A stretch of DNA of 64,000 nt from Delftia tsuruhatensis (GCF_903815225.1 NZ_LR813084.1:2150501-2214500), one strand, 5' to 3'; shown: positions 1 through 9,912, counted from the first letter of the stretch. The notes: generated from the sequence alone by a model not told the origin. Numbers and translations are program-made.

Positions 1-149
1 GGGCGCAGCCCGCGCAGCAGCAGCGGCAGCAGCAGGCCCAGCAATGCGCCCAGCAGCACCTGCCCGCTGCTGAACGAGCGGTTGAGCAGCAGCCACAGCA
101 GGAACAGCGCCACCGACAGCAGCGGCGCGGGCAGCAGGCTTTTCATCAT
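1..149 (-). CDS. mrpE: Mrp/Pha-type cation:proton antiporter subunit E (N-terminal part only)
   Basis: Only the first ~49 codons lie in the window; the gene runs off the left edge. The start is ATG at 149, overlapping the subunit D stop (ATGA-type overlap), which is the usual translational coupling in this operon. The visible peptide is very hydrophobic, with two Leu-rich membrane segments separated by a short polar turn (NRSFSSGQ), as expected for MrpE/PhaE. In this family subunit E is a small membrane protein needed for assembly of the Na+(K+)/H+ antiporter complex. Subunits F and G are expected next, outside the window. The identity rests mostly on position after A, C and D. Confidence 0.8.
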   Translation of the reverse strand, partial: MMKSLLPAPLLSVALFLLWLLLNRSFSSGQVLLGALLGLLLPLLLRGLR

Positions 150-1942
150 CGGACATCCTCCTTGCCGGCCGGGGTGGCCGCATCGCCGATGCCCGCGGGC
201 ATCGGCGCTCCGCTGGCCTGTGCCGCGGCGCGCGCGGCGCCTTCGGGGCCGGCTTCCTGGCGGGCCTTCTTTTCCGCGGGGTTTGGCTCGGGCTGGGTGC
301 CCATGACCGAGCGCACATAGACATCGGGCGCCAACAGTGCGTCGGCCGCGCGCTGCGTGTAGCCCATCAGCTCGCCACCGCGCACCGTGAGCGCCACGCA
401 ACAGGCCAGCAGCACGGCGATGGGCAGCCCTTCGGCCACGCGCAGCGAAGGCGAGTTCTGTTCCTCGCTGGCCCAGAAATGCCGTATGCCGGCGCGCACC
501 AGTGCCAGCAGGGCCAGCAGGCCGGTGCCTATCATCAGCGCCACCAGTGCCCAGCCGGCCCAGCCGGCCTGGAAGCCGCTGGAGTTGCCCAGTCCCAGCG
601 GGTTGAGCAATGCCGAGAGCATGGCGAACTTGCCCACGAAGCCCGACAGCGGCGGCAGGCCGGTGACCACCAGCGTGGCCAGCATGAAGCTCAGGCCGAT
701 GAAGGCGGCTGCGGCGGGAATGGCGCGGCCGATCAGCACTTCCTCGGATTCGTCAAGGTTGAAACCTTCGGTGGGCAGCAGCTCCGCATTCAGGAAGGGG
801 GCTTCGTCGTCCTCGTAGGGCTCGCCCGCATCGTCGTCCACGCGCCAGCGGTCCACCACATCGGCGATGAGGAACAGCGCGCTCACCGCCATGGTGGAAC
901 TGGGCAGGTAGTACAGCAGGCCGGCGGTCAATGCGTTCTGTCCGAAGCCCGAGGCCGCCAGCAGCGTACCCGACGACAGGATGGCAGCGAAACCGGCGAT
1001 ATGGGTCAGGCGTTGCGATCCCAGCATGCCCAGGCCCCCGAACGCCATGGTCAGCATGCCGCCGACGATCAGCCAGGTGCTGCCGAACAGGGCCGATGCG
1101 CCGGCTTCCGAGCTGAACAGCAGCGTCCACAGCCGCAGCACCACGTATACGCCCACCTTGGTCATGAGCGCGAATACCGCGCCCACGGGCGCCGTGGCCG
1201 CGCTGTAGGCCGGCACCAGCCAGAAGTTCAGCGGCCACATGGCGGCCTTGATCAGAAAGGCCGTGCCCAGGATGGCCGCGGCCGAATGCAGCAGCCCGCG
1301 GTCGGCGCTGCCGACCTGGGGGATCGCACGCGCCAGGTCGGCCATGTTCAAGGTGCCGGTCAGGCCATAGAGCATGGACACGCCGATCAGGAACAGCGAG
1401 GAAGCCGCCAGGTTGATGGCGATGTAGTGCAGGCCCGCCTGGATGCGGGTGCGTCCGGAGCCGTGCAGCACCAGGCCATAGGAGGCGGCCAGCATGATCT
1501 CGAAGAAGACGAACAGGTTGAACAGGTCCGCCGTGAGGAAGGCGCCGCTCAGCCCCATCAGCTGGAACTGGAACAGCGAGTGAAAGTGCATCCCCGCCCT
1601 GTGCCAGCGTGCACTGGAGAAGATGAGGGAGGCCAGGGCCACGGTGTAGGTGAGCACCAGCATCATGCCGGTCAACCGGTCCAGCGCCAGGGAGATGCCG
1701 AAGGGCATGGGCCAGTTGCCGGGCATGTAGACGCCCAGGTTGACGGGCGCGCCGGCCTGGTCGGTCCACAGCATCAGCATCACGGCCACGCACAGTCCCA
1801 GCAGCGTGGACACCAGTCCGAGCGCGAACTTCATGCGCTGGCGTTCCTCGCGCAGAAGCAGCATCAGTGCCGCCGACAGCATGGGCAGCACGATGGGGGC
1901 CAGCATCAAATGCGGCATGAGCAGGGCGGTCAGCTCGTTCAT
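146..1942 (-). CDS. mrpD: Mrp/Pha-type antiporter subunit D
   Basis: The product is 598 residues from ATG 1942 (MNELTALL...). It is a polytopic protein of the NADH-quinone oxidoreductase ND2/ND4/ND5 family, one of the two proton-channel-like subunits of multisubunit cation/proton antiporters in the inner membrane. Membrane segments fill most of the length, with conserved charged residues inside them (for example the KAAMWPLNFWLP-type segment near residue 240). An acidic insert at about residues 370-400 (DDDAGEPYEDDEAP) and a long Ala/Pro-rich, charged C-terminal tail are longer than in typical MrpD. A much longer open frame exists upstream, but the ATG at 1942 overlaps the subunit C stop by 4 nt and gives the family N-terminus. 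Confidence 0.93.
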   Translation of the reverse strand: MNELTALLMPHLMLAPIVLPMLSAALMLLLREERQRMKFALGLVSTLLGLCVAVMLMLWTDQAGAPVNLGVYMPGNWPMPFGISLALDRLTGMMLVLTYTVALASLIFSSARWHRAGMHFHSLFQFQLMGLSGAFLTADLFNLFVFFEIMLAASYGLVLHGSGRTRIQAGLHYIAINLAASSLFLIGVSMLYGLTGTLNMADLARAIPQVGSADRGLLHSAAAILGTAFLIKAAMWPLNFWLVPAYSAATAPVGAVFALMTKVGVYVVLRLWTLLFSSEAGASALFGSTWLIVGGMLTMAFGGLGMLGSQRLTHIAGFAAILSSGTLLAASGFGQNALTAGLLYYLPSSTMAVSALFLIADVVDRWRVDDDAGEPYEDDEAPFLNAELLPTEGFNLDESEEVLIGRAIPAAAAFIGLSFMLATLVVTGLPPLSGFVGKFAMLSALLNPLGLGNSSGFQAGWAGWALVALMIGTGLLALLALVRAGIRHFWASEEQNSPSLRVAEGLPIAVLLACCVALTVRGGELMGYTQRAADALLAPDVYVRSVMGTQPEPNPAEKKARQEAGPEGAARAAAQASGAPMPAGIGDAATPAGKEDVR

Positions 1943-2304
1943 GGCATCTCCTGCTCGGTGCGCGAATGGGCTCCGTCCACGTGGTCGGTGGCGGTAGTGC
2001 CGCGAGAGGCCAGCAGCACGACCAGGAACAGCGCCGTCATGGCAAAGCCGATCACGATGGCCGTGAGCACCAGTGCCTGGGGCATGGGATCGGCGTAGTG
2101 GGCCAGATCCTGGGGGACGCCTGCGCGCAGCACGGGCTCCTTGTCGATGGCCAGCCCCTGGCGGCCCATGCTGAAGATGAACAGGTTGACCGCATAGGAC
2201 AGCAGGGCCAGCCCCATGATGACCTGGTAGGTGCGTGGGCGCAGCAGCAGCCAGACGCCGGAGCCGGTCAGCACGCCGATGGCGACGGCAAGCACGATTT
2301 CCAT
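1939..2304 (-). CDS. mrpC: Mrp/Pha-type antiporter subunit C
   Basis: The product is a 121-residue NuoK-like membrane protein starting MEIVLAVAIGVL. Three membrane helices are visible, with the family-typical TGSGVWLLLRPRTYQVIMGL and PQALVLTAIVIGFAMTA segments. It forms part of the membrane core of the multisubunit Na+(K+)/H+ antiporter. The start codon overlaps the subunit A stop by one base (TAATG) and its own stop overlaps the subunit D start by 4 nt, so A, C, D and E are translationally coupled. Length and order match the fused-AB form of the operon found in Gram-negative bacteria. Confidence 0.93.
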   Translation of the reverse strand: MEIVLAVAIGVLTGSGVWLLLRPRTYQVIMGLALLSYAVNLFIFSMGRQGLAIDKEPVLRAGVPQDLAHYADPMPQALVLTAIVIGFAMTALFLVVLLASRGTTATDHVDGAHSRTEQEMP

Positions 2305-5282
2305 TACAGGCCTCCTCGCGCCAGGGCGGCAGCGGTGGCTTGCTGCACGGCGGCTTCGGCCTCTTCGGCCTTTTGCTGCTGCTCCTCCAGGAGGCGGGCG
2401 TGGTATCGGTGGCTGCGCACCGACTGGTGGGCAATGGCCGTCAGGATGAGCATGGTCGAGCCCACCACCAGCGAAAACACGCCGATGTCGAAGAACAGGG
2501 CGCTGGCGAGATGCACGTCGCCGACGACAGGCAGGGTCATATGGAAGGTGTGGCTGGTAAGAAACGGGTAGCCGGCCACGATGGAGCCCATGCCGGTGGC
2601 CAGCGCGAACAGCAGGCCGACACCGATCCATCGGCGCGGGAAGATGGGCAGATGGGCCTCGACCCACTGCGTGCCGGAGATGATGTACTGCATCAGCAAG
2701 GCCACCGAGAACACCAGGCCGGCCACGAAGCCGCCGCCGGGCTCGTTGTGGCCGCGCATGAAGATGTACATCGAGACCAGGGCGGCGAAGGGCAGCAGCA
2801 GGCGCACCAGCACGGCGGGCACCATCAGGTAGCCGACAGCCGTGTCGGCCGCGTTGCGCGGGTTGAACAGATCGGTCTGCAGGTCACCGGGCATGTAGCG
2901 CTGCTGCTCGGGCAGGTCCAGCGTCTCGCGCGCCGGGCGGAATCGCCTCAGCAGTGCATACACCACCAGGGCCACGATGCCCAGCACCACGATTTCGCCG
3001 AAGGTGTCGAAGCCCCGGAAGTCCACCAGCATGACGTTGACGACATTGGTGCCGCCGCCACCGCTGAGCGCGTGCTCGAGGAAGAAGGTGGAGGCACCGT
3101 CGTAGAAGGGGCGGCTCATCATGGCGAAGGCCAGCCACGCCATGCCGCCGCCGGCGATCAGCGACAGCAGCAGGTCGCGCATGCGGCGCGAGCGGGCCCG
3201 CAGGTCGGCGGAGAGCACGGGAATGTGCAGGCTTTTGTCGCGCTTGGGCATCCAGCGCAGGCCCAGCAGCATCAGCACGGTGGTGACGACCTCCACGACC
3301 AGCTGGGTCAGCGCCAGGTCCGGCGCCGAGAACCACAGGAAGGTCAGGCAGGTGCACAGCCCTGCACCGCCGAGCATGATCAGGGCCGTGAGCCGGTGGT
3401 ACTTGGCCTTCCAGGCCGTGCCCAGTGCGCAGAGGATGCCCACGGCCCACAACAGCACGAAGGCGGGCGACAGTGGCAATGTCCCCCGGTCGCCGAGCTT
3501 CATGCCCTGCAGCCACAGGGGCAGTACGCCGGCCAGCACGGCCGTGCAGATGAGCCACAGCATCTGCCACTGCAGGCGCATGGTGGACAGGCGCCTGCGC
3601 GACCAGCGGCCCATCAGGGTGATGCGGGCCAGCAGGTTCTCGAACGCACGCTGGCCGCTGAGTGCACCGACCAGGGGGGCGGCATCGATGTGGCCCGCCT
3701 GGCGCTGCCAGCGCAACAGCATGTACAGCAGGATGCCGCCGATCAGGGCCACCAGGCTCATGATCAAGGGCATGTTCCAGCCATGCCAGATGGCCAGGCT
3801 GTACTCGGGCAGTTCGCCGCCGACCACGGGCGCCGCAGCCGCGGCGAGGAAGCTGCCCACCGCCCAGGCGGGCAGCATGCCCACGACCAGGCAGGCCAGC
3901 ACCAGCAACTCCACAGGCACGCGCATCCAGTGCGGAGGCTCATGCGGCTCGTGCGGCAGATCGGTGGCCTTGGGGCCGAAGAAGACGTCGATGGTGAAGC
4001 GCAGCGAATAGGCCACGCTGAACATGCCGGCCACCGTGGCCGCCACGGGCAGGGCCGTGCGCACCCAGGGCGCGGCATCCAGGAAGACAGTCTCCGCGAA
4101 GAACATCTCCTTGGAGAGAAAACCGTTGAGCAGCGGCACGCCGGCCATGGCTGCGCTGGCCACACAGGCCAGCGTGGCGGTGATCGGCATCATGTGGCGC
4201 AGGCCGGACAGGCGGCGTATGTCGCGCGTTCCGCTTTCATGGTCGACGATGCCGGCAGCCATGAACAGCGAGGCCTTGAAGGTCGCGTGGTTCATGATGT
4301 GGAACACGGCCGCGACGGCCGCGAGCTTGCTGTTGAGACCCAGCAGCAGCGTGATCAGGCCCAGGTGCGAAATGGTCGAATAGGCCAGCAATCCCTTGAG
4401 ATCGTGCTGGAACATGGCCAGATAGCCGCCGATGAGCAGCGTGGCGGTGCCGGCACCACCCACCAGCCAGAACCAGGCATCGGTGTCGCCCAGCACCGGC
4501 CACATGCGCGCCAGCAGGAAGACTCCGGCCTTGACCATGGTGGCCGAGTGCAGGTAGGCAGACACTGGCGTGGGGGCCGCCATGGCGTGCGGCAGCCAGA
4601 AGTGGAAGGGAAACTGGGCGCTCTTGGTCAGCGCCCCCAGCAAGATGAGCACCAGGGCCAGCAGGTACAGCTGGTGATCGCGTACCTGCTGGCCGGCCAC
4701 GAGCACGTTGTCCAGGTCGTAGCTGCCCACGATGTGCCCCAGCACCAGCATGCCGGCCAGCATGGCCAGGCCGCCCGTGCCCGTCACCGTCAGCGCCATG
4801 CGGGCGCCGCGCCGCGCATCCTTGCGATGGTGCCAGTAACCGATCAGAAGAAAGGAAAAGAGACTGGTCAGCTCCCAGAAGAAGGCGATCTGGATGATGT
4901 TGCCCGAGAGCACCACGCCGGCCATCGCACCCATGAAGGCCAGGAAGAACGAGAAAAAGCGCGGCACGGGATCGGCCGGCGACATGTAGTAGCGCGCATA
5001 GAGCACCACCAGCGAACCTATGCCCAGCACCAGCATGCAGAACATCCAGGCAAAGCCGTCCATGCGGATCACCAGGTTCAGTCCCAATGCGGGCAGCCAC
5101 TCTATCTCCTGGCGCAATACCTCTCCGTCAGCGATCTGGGGGAACAGCAATGCGGTCTGAATGGCGCAGCCCAGGGCAATCACGCCAGCCAGCGTCGATT
5201 CCGTATTGCGCGCATTGGCAGGCAGCATGGCGGCGATCAGGCTGCCGACGAAGGGTAGGAGGATGAGGGTGATCAGGGGCAT
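2304..5282 (-). CDS. mrpA: Mrp/Pha-type antiporter subunit A (fused A/B)
   Basis: The product is 992 residues. The N-terminal ~750 residues are a NuoL/ND5-like channel with segments such as FPFHFWLPHAMAAPTPVSAYLHS (around residue 225) and the central YSTISHLG and FNHATFKA-like motifs. The C-terminal ~200 residues correspond to the MrpB-like domain that is a separate subunit in Firmicutes, including GHNEPGGGFVAGLV. In the family this is the largest proton-translocating subunit of the inner-membrane Na+(K+)/H+ exchanger used for cytoplasmic pH and salt homeostasis. It is the first gene of the operon; upstream lies a ~140 bp gap to the convergent end of the helix-hairpin-helix gene's terminator. 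Confidence 0.94.
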   Translation of the reverse strand: MPLITLILLPFVGSLIAAMLPANARNTESTLAGVIALGCAIQTALLFPQIADGEVLRQEIEWLPALGLNLVIRMDGFAWMFCMLVLGIGSLVVLYARYYMSPADPVPRFFSFFLAFMGAMAGVVLSGNIIQIAFFWELTSLFSFLLIGYWHHRKDARRGARMALTVTGTGGLAMLAGMLVLGHIVGSYDLDNVLVAGQQVRDHQLYLLALVLILLGALTKSAQFPFHFWLPHAMAAPTPVSAYLHSATMVKAGVFLLARMWPVLGDTDAWFWLVGGAGTATLLIGGYLAMFQHDLKGLLAYSTISHLGLITLLLGLNSKLAAVAAVFHIMNHATFKASLFMAAGIVDHESGTRDIRRLSGLRHMMPITATLACVASAAMAGVPLLNGFLSKEMFFAETVFLDAAPWVRTALPVAATVAGMFSVAYSLRFTIDVFFGPKATDLPHEPHEPPHWMRVPVELLVLACLVVGMLPAWAVGSFLAAAAAPVVGGELPEYSLAIWHGWNMPLIMSLVALIGGILLYMLLRWQRQAGHIDAAPLVGALSGQRAFENLLARITLMGRWSRRRLSTMRLQWQMLWLICTAVLAGVLPLWLQGMKLGDRGTLPLSPAFVLLWAVGILCALGTAWKAKYHRLTALIMLGGAGLCTCLTFLWFSAPDLALTQLVVEVVTTVLMLLGLRWMPKRDKSLHIPVLSADLRARSRRMRDLLLSLIAGGGMAWLAFAMMSRPFYDGASTFFLEHALSGGGGTNVVNVMLVDFRGFDTFGEIVVLGIVALVVYALLRRFRPARETLDLPEQQRYMPGDLQTDLFNPRNAADTAVGYLMVPAVLVRLLLPFAALVSMYIFMRGHNEPGGGFVAGLVFSVALLMQYIISGTQWVEAHLPIFPRRWIGVGLLFALATGMGSIVAGYPFLTSHTFHMTLPVVGDVHLASALFFDIGVFSLVVGSTMLILTAIAHQSVRSHRYHARLLEEQQQKAEEAEAAVQQATAAALARGGL

Positions 5283-5377
5283 GGGCGGTTCATTTTACGG
5301 GCAAGGTTTTTTTCTGCGCTATGAAAACCTGAGCATGTTTCAGGCTATGGCTGCGCGTACCCCGGGGAAAGCGGCCA

Positions 5378-5400
5378 CAAAAAACCCGCCGAGGCGGGTG
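5378..5400 (-). terminator. Rho-independent terminator of the helix-hairpin-helix gene
   Basis: On the minus strand there is a short GC-rich stem (ACCCGCC/GGCGGGT, tight TC loop) followed at once by a run of six T. It lies 20 nt downstream of the helix-hairpin-helix gene stop at 5422 and upstream of the Mrp operon, separating the two transcripts. Confidence 0.85.
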
Positions 5401-5421
5401 GGTGCGAAGTGCAGGCGGCAT

Positions 5422-5802
5422 TCAGGAGGCGTTGCCGGACTTGGCCGGCGCGGCGGGCTTGGCGGCCTGCTCCTTGGCCGGCGGGACACTCCTGGCGTCC
5501 TTCGCATCCTTGGCCGCCGGCTTGCCGGCCTTGTTCTTGTAGCCGCTGCCATTGACCGTCAGGCCCTCGGCCGAAAACTTGGTGGCAGTCGATTCACCCA
5601 CGCCCTTGACGCGTTCTATGAAGTCGGGCCAGTCCTTGAAGCTGCTGGACTTGCGTTCCGCCAGTATGCGGGCAGACATCGCCGGGCCGATGCCTTTGAT
5701 GGTCGTGAGTTCGGCCTCGGTGGCCTTGTTGACATCCACGGCGGCGAACGCCAGTGCGGACAGCAGCAGCGCAAACAGACCAGTCACCAGATTCCTGAAC
5801 AT
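5422..5802 (-). CDS. ComEA-like helix-hairpin-helix DNA-binding protein, exported
   Basis: The product is 126 residues from ATG 5802 (MFRNLVTG...). A hydrophobic signal segment ending in ALAFA (about residue 21) is followed by a single helix-hairpin-helix domain: VDVNKATEAEL, TIKGIGPAMSARIL and FIERVKGVGESTATKF. This is the ComEA layout without the membrane anchor. Family members bind DNA non-specifically in the periplasm and help DNA uptake, though many single-domain copies have no tested role. The last ~45 residues are a Lys/Ala/Pro-rich low-complexity tail. The gene stands alone with its own terminator. Longer in-frame starts upstream lack the signal peptide at the N-terminus and are less likely. 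Confidence 0.85.
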   Translation of the reverse strand: MFRNLVTGLFALLLSALAFAAVDVNKATEAELTTIKGIGPAMSARILAERKSSSFKDWPDFIERVKGVGESTATKFSAEGLTVNGSGYKNKAGKPAAKDAKDARSVPPAKEQAAKPAAPAKSGNAS

Positions 5803-6070
5803 AGAACACTCCTGATTCCAAAGGTGGTTGCGGGCCGCAGGGATTGCAGCCCTGGCGCATCTTATGCAGGCCCTCCTGGCGCGGCTAGGTGCCAGGAGAG
5901 CGCGAAGCCCGTCCGCAGGGCTCCGGAAAATGCCCAAACCCAATGGGCATGCGGTCTCCAGGCCCATTCCTAGGAAAGATCTGAAAATACACTGCACCCC
6001 CTGCGGCTGCCAATCGGGGACGATGCCAGGGGCGCCGGGGACGGCTTGCGGCCTTCCCCACGCCTTTGCG

Positions 6071-7240
6071 TCACAGCTCCTCGACGCGCCTGGCAGGGTA
6101 GCTGTCCCAGCTCTGGCAGCCGGGGCAGTGCCAGAAATGCTGGCGTGCCTCGAAGCCGCAGGCAGCACAGCGGTAGCGGGTCAGGGGCTTTGCGGCGTGG
6201 TCCAGCGCACGTTGCACGGCTGGGTGGTATTGCTCTTCGGTCAGCTTTTCCCCTGCCAGCCACTGCGCGGCGGCGACCAGCGAGGGCTCCCTGTCCAGGT
6301 GCTGGACCAGGCGGGCGCGCCCGGGCGCAGGCGTTCCATCGCCTTGCGTGCCTTGCTGGGAGTCCAGCGCAACCAGCGCCTGCAGCAGGTCCAGCGAGGG
6401 GGCCTGGGCATACTGCTGGCTCAGCAACTGGTGGATGCGGGGGTGCTGGCCCGTGGCGGTCGCGATCTCCACGAGCAGGTTGGCCGCCAGCGGCAGGGTG
6501 GCCGGTGACTGTTCCGCCAGGCTCTCCAGGGTGTGCAGCGCCTGGGTCGACTGTCCCATCCGATGCTGCAACTGCGCGTGCTCCAGCAGGGGGCGCGCGG
6601 CCTGGGGGGCGGTCGTGATGGCTTGCCGCAGCCGCTGCAGGGCTTCGGCTTGCTGGCCCTGGGTCAGAAGAGCCTGGGCGTCTTCGCACAGATAGTGGGC
6701 CAGTCGCCCGCTGAAATCACCCTGGTTGGCCTCCTGCATGCGGCGGGCGATGGCCGCGGCCTGCGTCCAGTCGCGCGAGCGTTCATAGATGGCCAGCAGT
6801 GCCAGACGGGACTCGGCCTCGAAGGCGGTTCCTTCCAGGCGGCGCAGCGCATCCTCGGCGCGGTCCAGCAGGCCGGCCTTGAGAAAGTCCTGCGCCAGCG
6901 CGTGCTGGGCGCGGTCCCGGTCTGTGCGGTTGAGGTCACCGCGCGACAGCAGATGCTCGTGCACGCGCACGGCGCGGTTGTACTCGCCCCGGCGGCGAAA
7001 GAGGTTGCCCAGGGCAAAGTGCAGCTCGGAGGTGTCGGGGTCGTTCTGCACCGCCTCGATGAAGGCGTCGATGGCTTTGTCCTGCTGTTCATTGAGCAGG
7101 AAATTGAGCCCCTTGAAGTAGGCCTTGGGGGCCTGGCGGTTTTCGGCGCGTATCTGGCGCAGGTCCCAGCGCGAGGCCAGCCAGCCCAGCACGAAGGCGA
7201 CGGGCAGGCCGAGCAATATCCAGTTCAGATCAAATTCCAT
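6071..7240 (-). CDS. lapB: LapB (YciM) lipopolysaccharide assembly TPR protein
   Basis: The product is 389 residues. An N-terminal membrane helix (LNWILLGLPVAFVLGWLAS) is followed by tandem tetratricopeptide repeats over roughly residues 35-340. A C-terminal rubredoxin-like metal site ends the protein, with CxxC at 358/361 and CxxC at 372/375. LapB in E. coli controls LPS synthesis by presenting LpxC to the FtsH protease. The start overlaps the end of lapA (stop at 7230), so the pair is co-translated, as in many proteobacteria. Length and domain order match the family with no missing key residue. Confidence 0.93.
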   Translation of the reverse strand: MEFDLNWILLGLPVAFVLGWLASRWDLRQIRAENRQAPKAYFKGLNFLLNEQQDKAIDAFIEAVQNDPDTSELHFALGNLFRRRGEYNRAVRVHEHLLSRGDLNRTDRDRAQHALAQDFLKAGLLDRAEDALRRLEGTAFEAESRLALLAIYERSRDWTQAAAIARRMQEANQGDFSGRLAHYLCEDAQALLTQGQQAEALQRLRQAITTAPQAARPLLEHAQLQHRMGQSTQALHTLESLAEQSPATLPLAANLLVEIATATGQHPRIHQLLSQQYAQAPSLDLLQALVALDSQQGTQGDGTPAPGRARLVQHLDREPSLVAAAQWLAGEKLTEEQYHPAVQRALDHAAKPLTRYRCAACGFEARQHFWHCPGCQSWDSYPARRVEEL

Positions 7241-7553
7241 GCACGTCGCCTGGCAGGATGGGGGAGGTCGCGGCCGGCTTGGCCGCGGTCACCGACGTGG
7301 ACGCCGCCGCGCCGGCTGGCGCGGCGGCCTGGGCCGAGCGGGCGGCGTTGCGGTGCTTGAGCCATCGCGGCACCATGCCCAGCACGCCCACGATCAGGCC
7401 CAGGGCGAAAGCGGTCAGGACCACCAGTACCAGTGGCGCGGTCCAGGAGGTGCCGAAGAAGAAGTGCACCGTCGCATCCTGCTGGTTGTTCAGCGCGAAG
7501 GCGAACAGCGTAAAAAAAATGGCCGCCTTGAGCAGCCACAGGAAGTACTTCAT
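7230..7553 (-). CDS. lapA: LapA-domain membrane protein
   Basis: The product is 107 residues. There are two membrane segments, LLKAAIFFTLFAFALNN and VLVVLTAFALGLIVGVLG, joined by a short periplasmic loop (QQDATVHFFFG), which is the classic LapA/YciS architecture. A 40-residue Ala-rich cytoplasmic tail follows. LapA partners LapB in lipopolysaccharide assembly at the inner membrane. It sits between ihfB and lapB on the same strand and overlaps lapB by 11 nt, matching the common ihfB-lapA-lapB arrangement of proteobacteria. Confidence 0.9.
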   Translation of the reverse strand: MKYFLWLLKAAIFFTLFAFALNNQQDATVHFFFGTSWTAPLVLVVLTAFALGLIVGVLGMVPRWLKHRNAARSAQAAAPAGAAASTSVTAAKPAATSPILPGDVHGI

Positions 7554-7638
7554 GGGTTCCCTTGTGTGACGGGAACGATTCTAGAGCCTGCCGGTGACGG
7601 CGGTCGCACGGCGTGCGGACGGAGCGGCAGGCAGGTGT

Positions 7639-7950
7639 TCAGGAGGTGGCGCCGTCGGTCGGCGATCCCGGGCGCAGGTCCACTGCTTCACGCAAGGCCT
7701 TGCCGGGCTTAAAGTGCGGCACGCGCTTGGAGGGGATGTGCACGGCCTCGCCGCTGCGGGGGTTGCGGCCCATGCGGGGCGGACGATGGTTGACCGAGAA
7801 GCTGCCAAAGCCGCGGATTTCGATGCGATGGCCTCGCACCAGGGCATCGCTGACGGCGTCAAGAATCGTCTTGACGGCCTGCTCGGCGTCGCGCTGGCTC
7901 AATTGGCCGAATCGGGCGGCGAGTTCTTCGACGAGATCGGATCGGGTCAT
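7639..7950 (-). CDS. ihfB: Integration host factor beta subunit
   Basis: The product is 103 residues. Family signatures are [10 protein letters not shown] at the N-terminus, [14 protein letters not shown], and the DNA-intercalating arm [23 protein letters not shown] is an IhfA/IhfB heterodimer that bends DNA sharply at specific sites and supports recombination, replication and transcription. ATG at 7950 is chosen; a TTG one codon upstream would add one residue. A Gly/Ser/Asp-rich C-terminal tail extends slightly past the E. coli length. It follows rpsA on the same strand, the conserved rpsA-ihfB order. Confidence 0.95.
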   Translation of the reverse strand: MTRSDLVEELAARFGQLSQRDAEQAVKTILDAVSDALVRGHRIEIRGFGSFSVNHRPPRMGRNPRSGEAVHIPSKRVPHFKPGKALREAVDLRPGSPTDGATS

Positions 7951-7978
7951 CAAGGGTAGGAGTCAGGGGTTGAAATGG

Positions 7979-8004
7979 CGACGGGCGCCCGGAGGCGCCC
8001 GTCG
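7979..8004 (-). terminator. Strong stem-loop between rpsA and ihfB
   Basis: There is a perfect 11-bp GC-rich stem (CGACGGGCGCC paired to its complement) with a 4-nt loop, located ~37 nt after the rpsA stop and ~30 nt before the ihfB start. No T-run follows on the minus strand. It is therefore more likely a partial terminator, attenuator or mRNA-processing hairpin than a full intrinsic terminator. Confidence 0.5.
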
Positions 8005-8040
8005 CATCCGACCTTCAGAGGTCAGCAGACTGGCTGCTGA

Positions 8041-9726
8041 TTACTTGTCGGAGTTGTCCAGCTTGGCGCGCAGCAGAGCGCCCAGGCTGGTCGTGCCGGC
8101 GTTCTCCTTGGCCGACTGGGCGGACAGGGAGGCCATGGCCTCTTGCTGGTCCGCCTGGTCCTTGGCCTTGATCGACAGCTGGATGTTGCGGGTCTTGCGA
8201 TCCACGTTGACCACCACGGCGGTGATCTCGTCACCTTCCTTCAGCACCGAACGGGCATCTTCGACGCGGTCCGCAGCGATTTCCGAAGCACGCAGGTAGC
8301 CCACGATGTCTTCGCCCAGGTCGATCTCGGCACCGCGTGCGTCCACCGACTTGACCTTGCCCGACACGATCTGGCCCTTGTCGTTCACGGTCACGAACGT
8401 GGTGAAGGGATCGCTGTCCAGCTGCTTGATGCCCAGGGAGATGCGCTCGCGCTCGACGTCCACGGCCAGCACGATGGCTTCGACTTCCTGGCCCTTCTTG
8501 TAGTTGCGCACGGCGGCTTCGCCGGGCTCATTCCAGGACAGGTCGGACAGGTGCACCAGACCGTCGATGCCGGCAGCCAGACCCACGAACACGCCGAAGT
8601 CGGTGATGGACTTGATCGGGCCCTTGACGCGGTCGCCGCGCTTGGTGTTTTGCGCGAATTCCTGCCAGGGGTTGGCCTTGCACTGCTTCATGCCCAGCGA
8701 GATGCGACGCTTGTCTTCGTCGATCTCCAGCACCATGACTTCCACTTCGTCGCCCAGTGCAACCAGCTTGGTCGGAGCAATGTTCTTGTTGGTCCAGTCC
8801 ATTTCGGAGACGTGCACCAGGCCTTCGATGCCGGGCTCCAGCTCGACGAACGCGCCGTAGTCGGCGATGTTCGTGACCTTGCCGAACAGACGGGTGCCCG
8901 AGGGGTAGCGGCGCGAAACGCCCATCCAGGGGTCGTCGCCCATCTGCTTCAGACCCAGCGAGACACGGTTCTTCTCGGTGTCGAACTTGAGGATCTTGGC
9001 CGTGATTTCCTGGCCAGCCTGCACGACTTCCGAAGGGTGACGCACGCGGCGCCATGCCATGTCGGTGATGTGCAGCAGGCCGTCGATGCCGCCAAGGTCC
9101 ACGAACGCACCGTACTCCGTGATGTTCTTGACCACGCCTTGAACGATGGCGCCTTCCTTCAGCGTTTCCATCAGCTTGGCGCGCTCTTCGCCCATCGAGG
9201 CTTCGACCACGGCGCGGCGGCTCAGCACCACGTTGTTGCGCTTGCGGTCCAGCTTGATGACCTTGAACTCCATCGTCTTGTTTTCGTACGGAGTCAGGTC
9301 CTTGATCGGACGGGTGTCGATCAGCGAGCCGGGCAGGAAGGCGCGGATGCCGTTGACCAGCACCGTCAGGCCGCCCTTGACCTTGCCGGAGGTCGTGCCG
9401 GTCACGAATTCGCCCGATTCCAGGGCCTTTTCGAGAGCCAGCCACGAAGCCAGGCGCTTGGCGGTATCGCGCGACAGGATGGTGTCGCCGTAGCCGTTTT
9501 CGATCGAGCCGATGGCGACCGACACAAAGTCGCCCACCTGGACTTCGATTTCACCCTGGTCGTTCTTGAATTCGTCGATCGGCACGTAGGCTTCCGACTT
9601 CAGGCCAGCGTTCACGACGACGAAGTTGTGCTCGACGCGCACGACTTCGGCAGTGATGACCTCGCCAGGACGCATTTCGGTGCGTTGCAGCGATTCTTCA
9701 AACAGGGAGGCAAAAGATTCAGACAT
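8041..9726 (-). CDS. rpsA: 30S ribosomal protein S1
   Basis: The product is 561 residues from ATG 9726 ([12 protein letters not shown]). Six S1/OB-fold RNA-binding repeats can be followed, for example [41 protein letters not shown] and [21 protein letters not shown], the standard S1 layout and length. S1 binds mRNA leaders and delivers them to the 30S subunit. It lies between aroA-cmk and ihfB, the widely conserved cmk-rpsA-ihfB order. An in-frame extension upstream of 9726 has no homology to the family start. Confidence 0.97.
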   Translation of the reverse strand: MSESFASLFEESLQRTEMRPGEVITAEVVRVEHNFVVVNAGLKSEAYVPIDEFKNDQGEIEVQVGDFVSVAIGSIENGYGDTILSRDTAKRLASWLALEKALESGEFVTGTTSGKVKGGLTVLVNGIRAFLPGSLIDTRPIKDLTPYENKTMEFKVIKLDRKRNNVVLSRRAVVEASMGEERAKLMETLKEGAIVQGVVKNITEYGAFVDLGGIDGLLHITDMAWRRVRHPSEVVQAGQEITAKILKFDTEKNRVSLGLKQMGDDPWMGVSRRYPSGTRLFGKVTNIADYGAFVELEPGIEGLVHVSEMDWTNKNIAPTKLVALGDEVEVMVLEIDEDKRRISLGMKQCKANPWQEFAQNTKRGDRVKGPIKSITDFGVFVGLAAGIDGLVHLSDLSWNEPGEAAVRNYKKGQEVEAIVLAVDVERERISLGIKQLDSDPFTTFVTVNDKGQIVSGKVKSVDARGAEIDLGEDIVGYLRASEIAADRVEDARSVLKEGDEITAVVVNVDRKTRNIQLSIKAKDQADQQEAMASLSAQSAKENAGTTSLGALLRAKLDNSDK

Positions 9727-9912
9727 GTATTTCCTTGCCCGCAGACAGGTTTCCGCTGGCACCATTGCCAAGCGTTTCTAGGACTGTGTGCGGAGGTTTT
9801 GTGGGTTCAACCACGGGTTTTGAGCCAATGAACCTCGGGCCGTGCACGGGGCTGTACCGCCATGCCTGGGCCCGGAGGGCGATTTGCCGGCCCGGCGGCG
9901 CAATCGAAAGAA

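Noticed and set aside
479..2098. 540-codon plus-strand frame opposite Mrp subunit D
   Set aside because: Shadow frame with the biased composition of high-GC antisense reading.
2235..5258. 1007-codon plus-strand frame opposite the Mrp subunit A gene
   Set aside because: Same antisense artefact (Gln/His-rich), and the minus strand is clearly mrpA.
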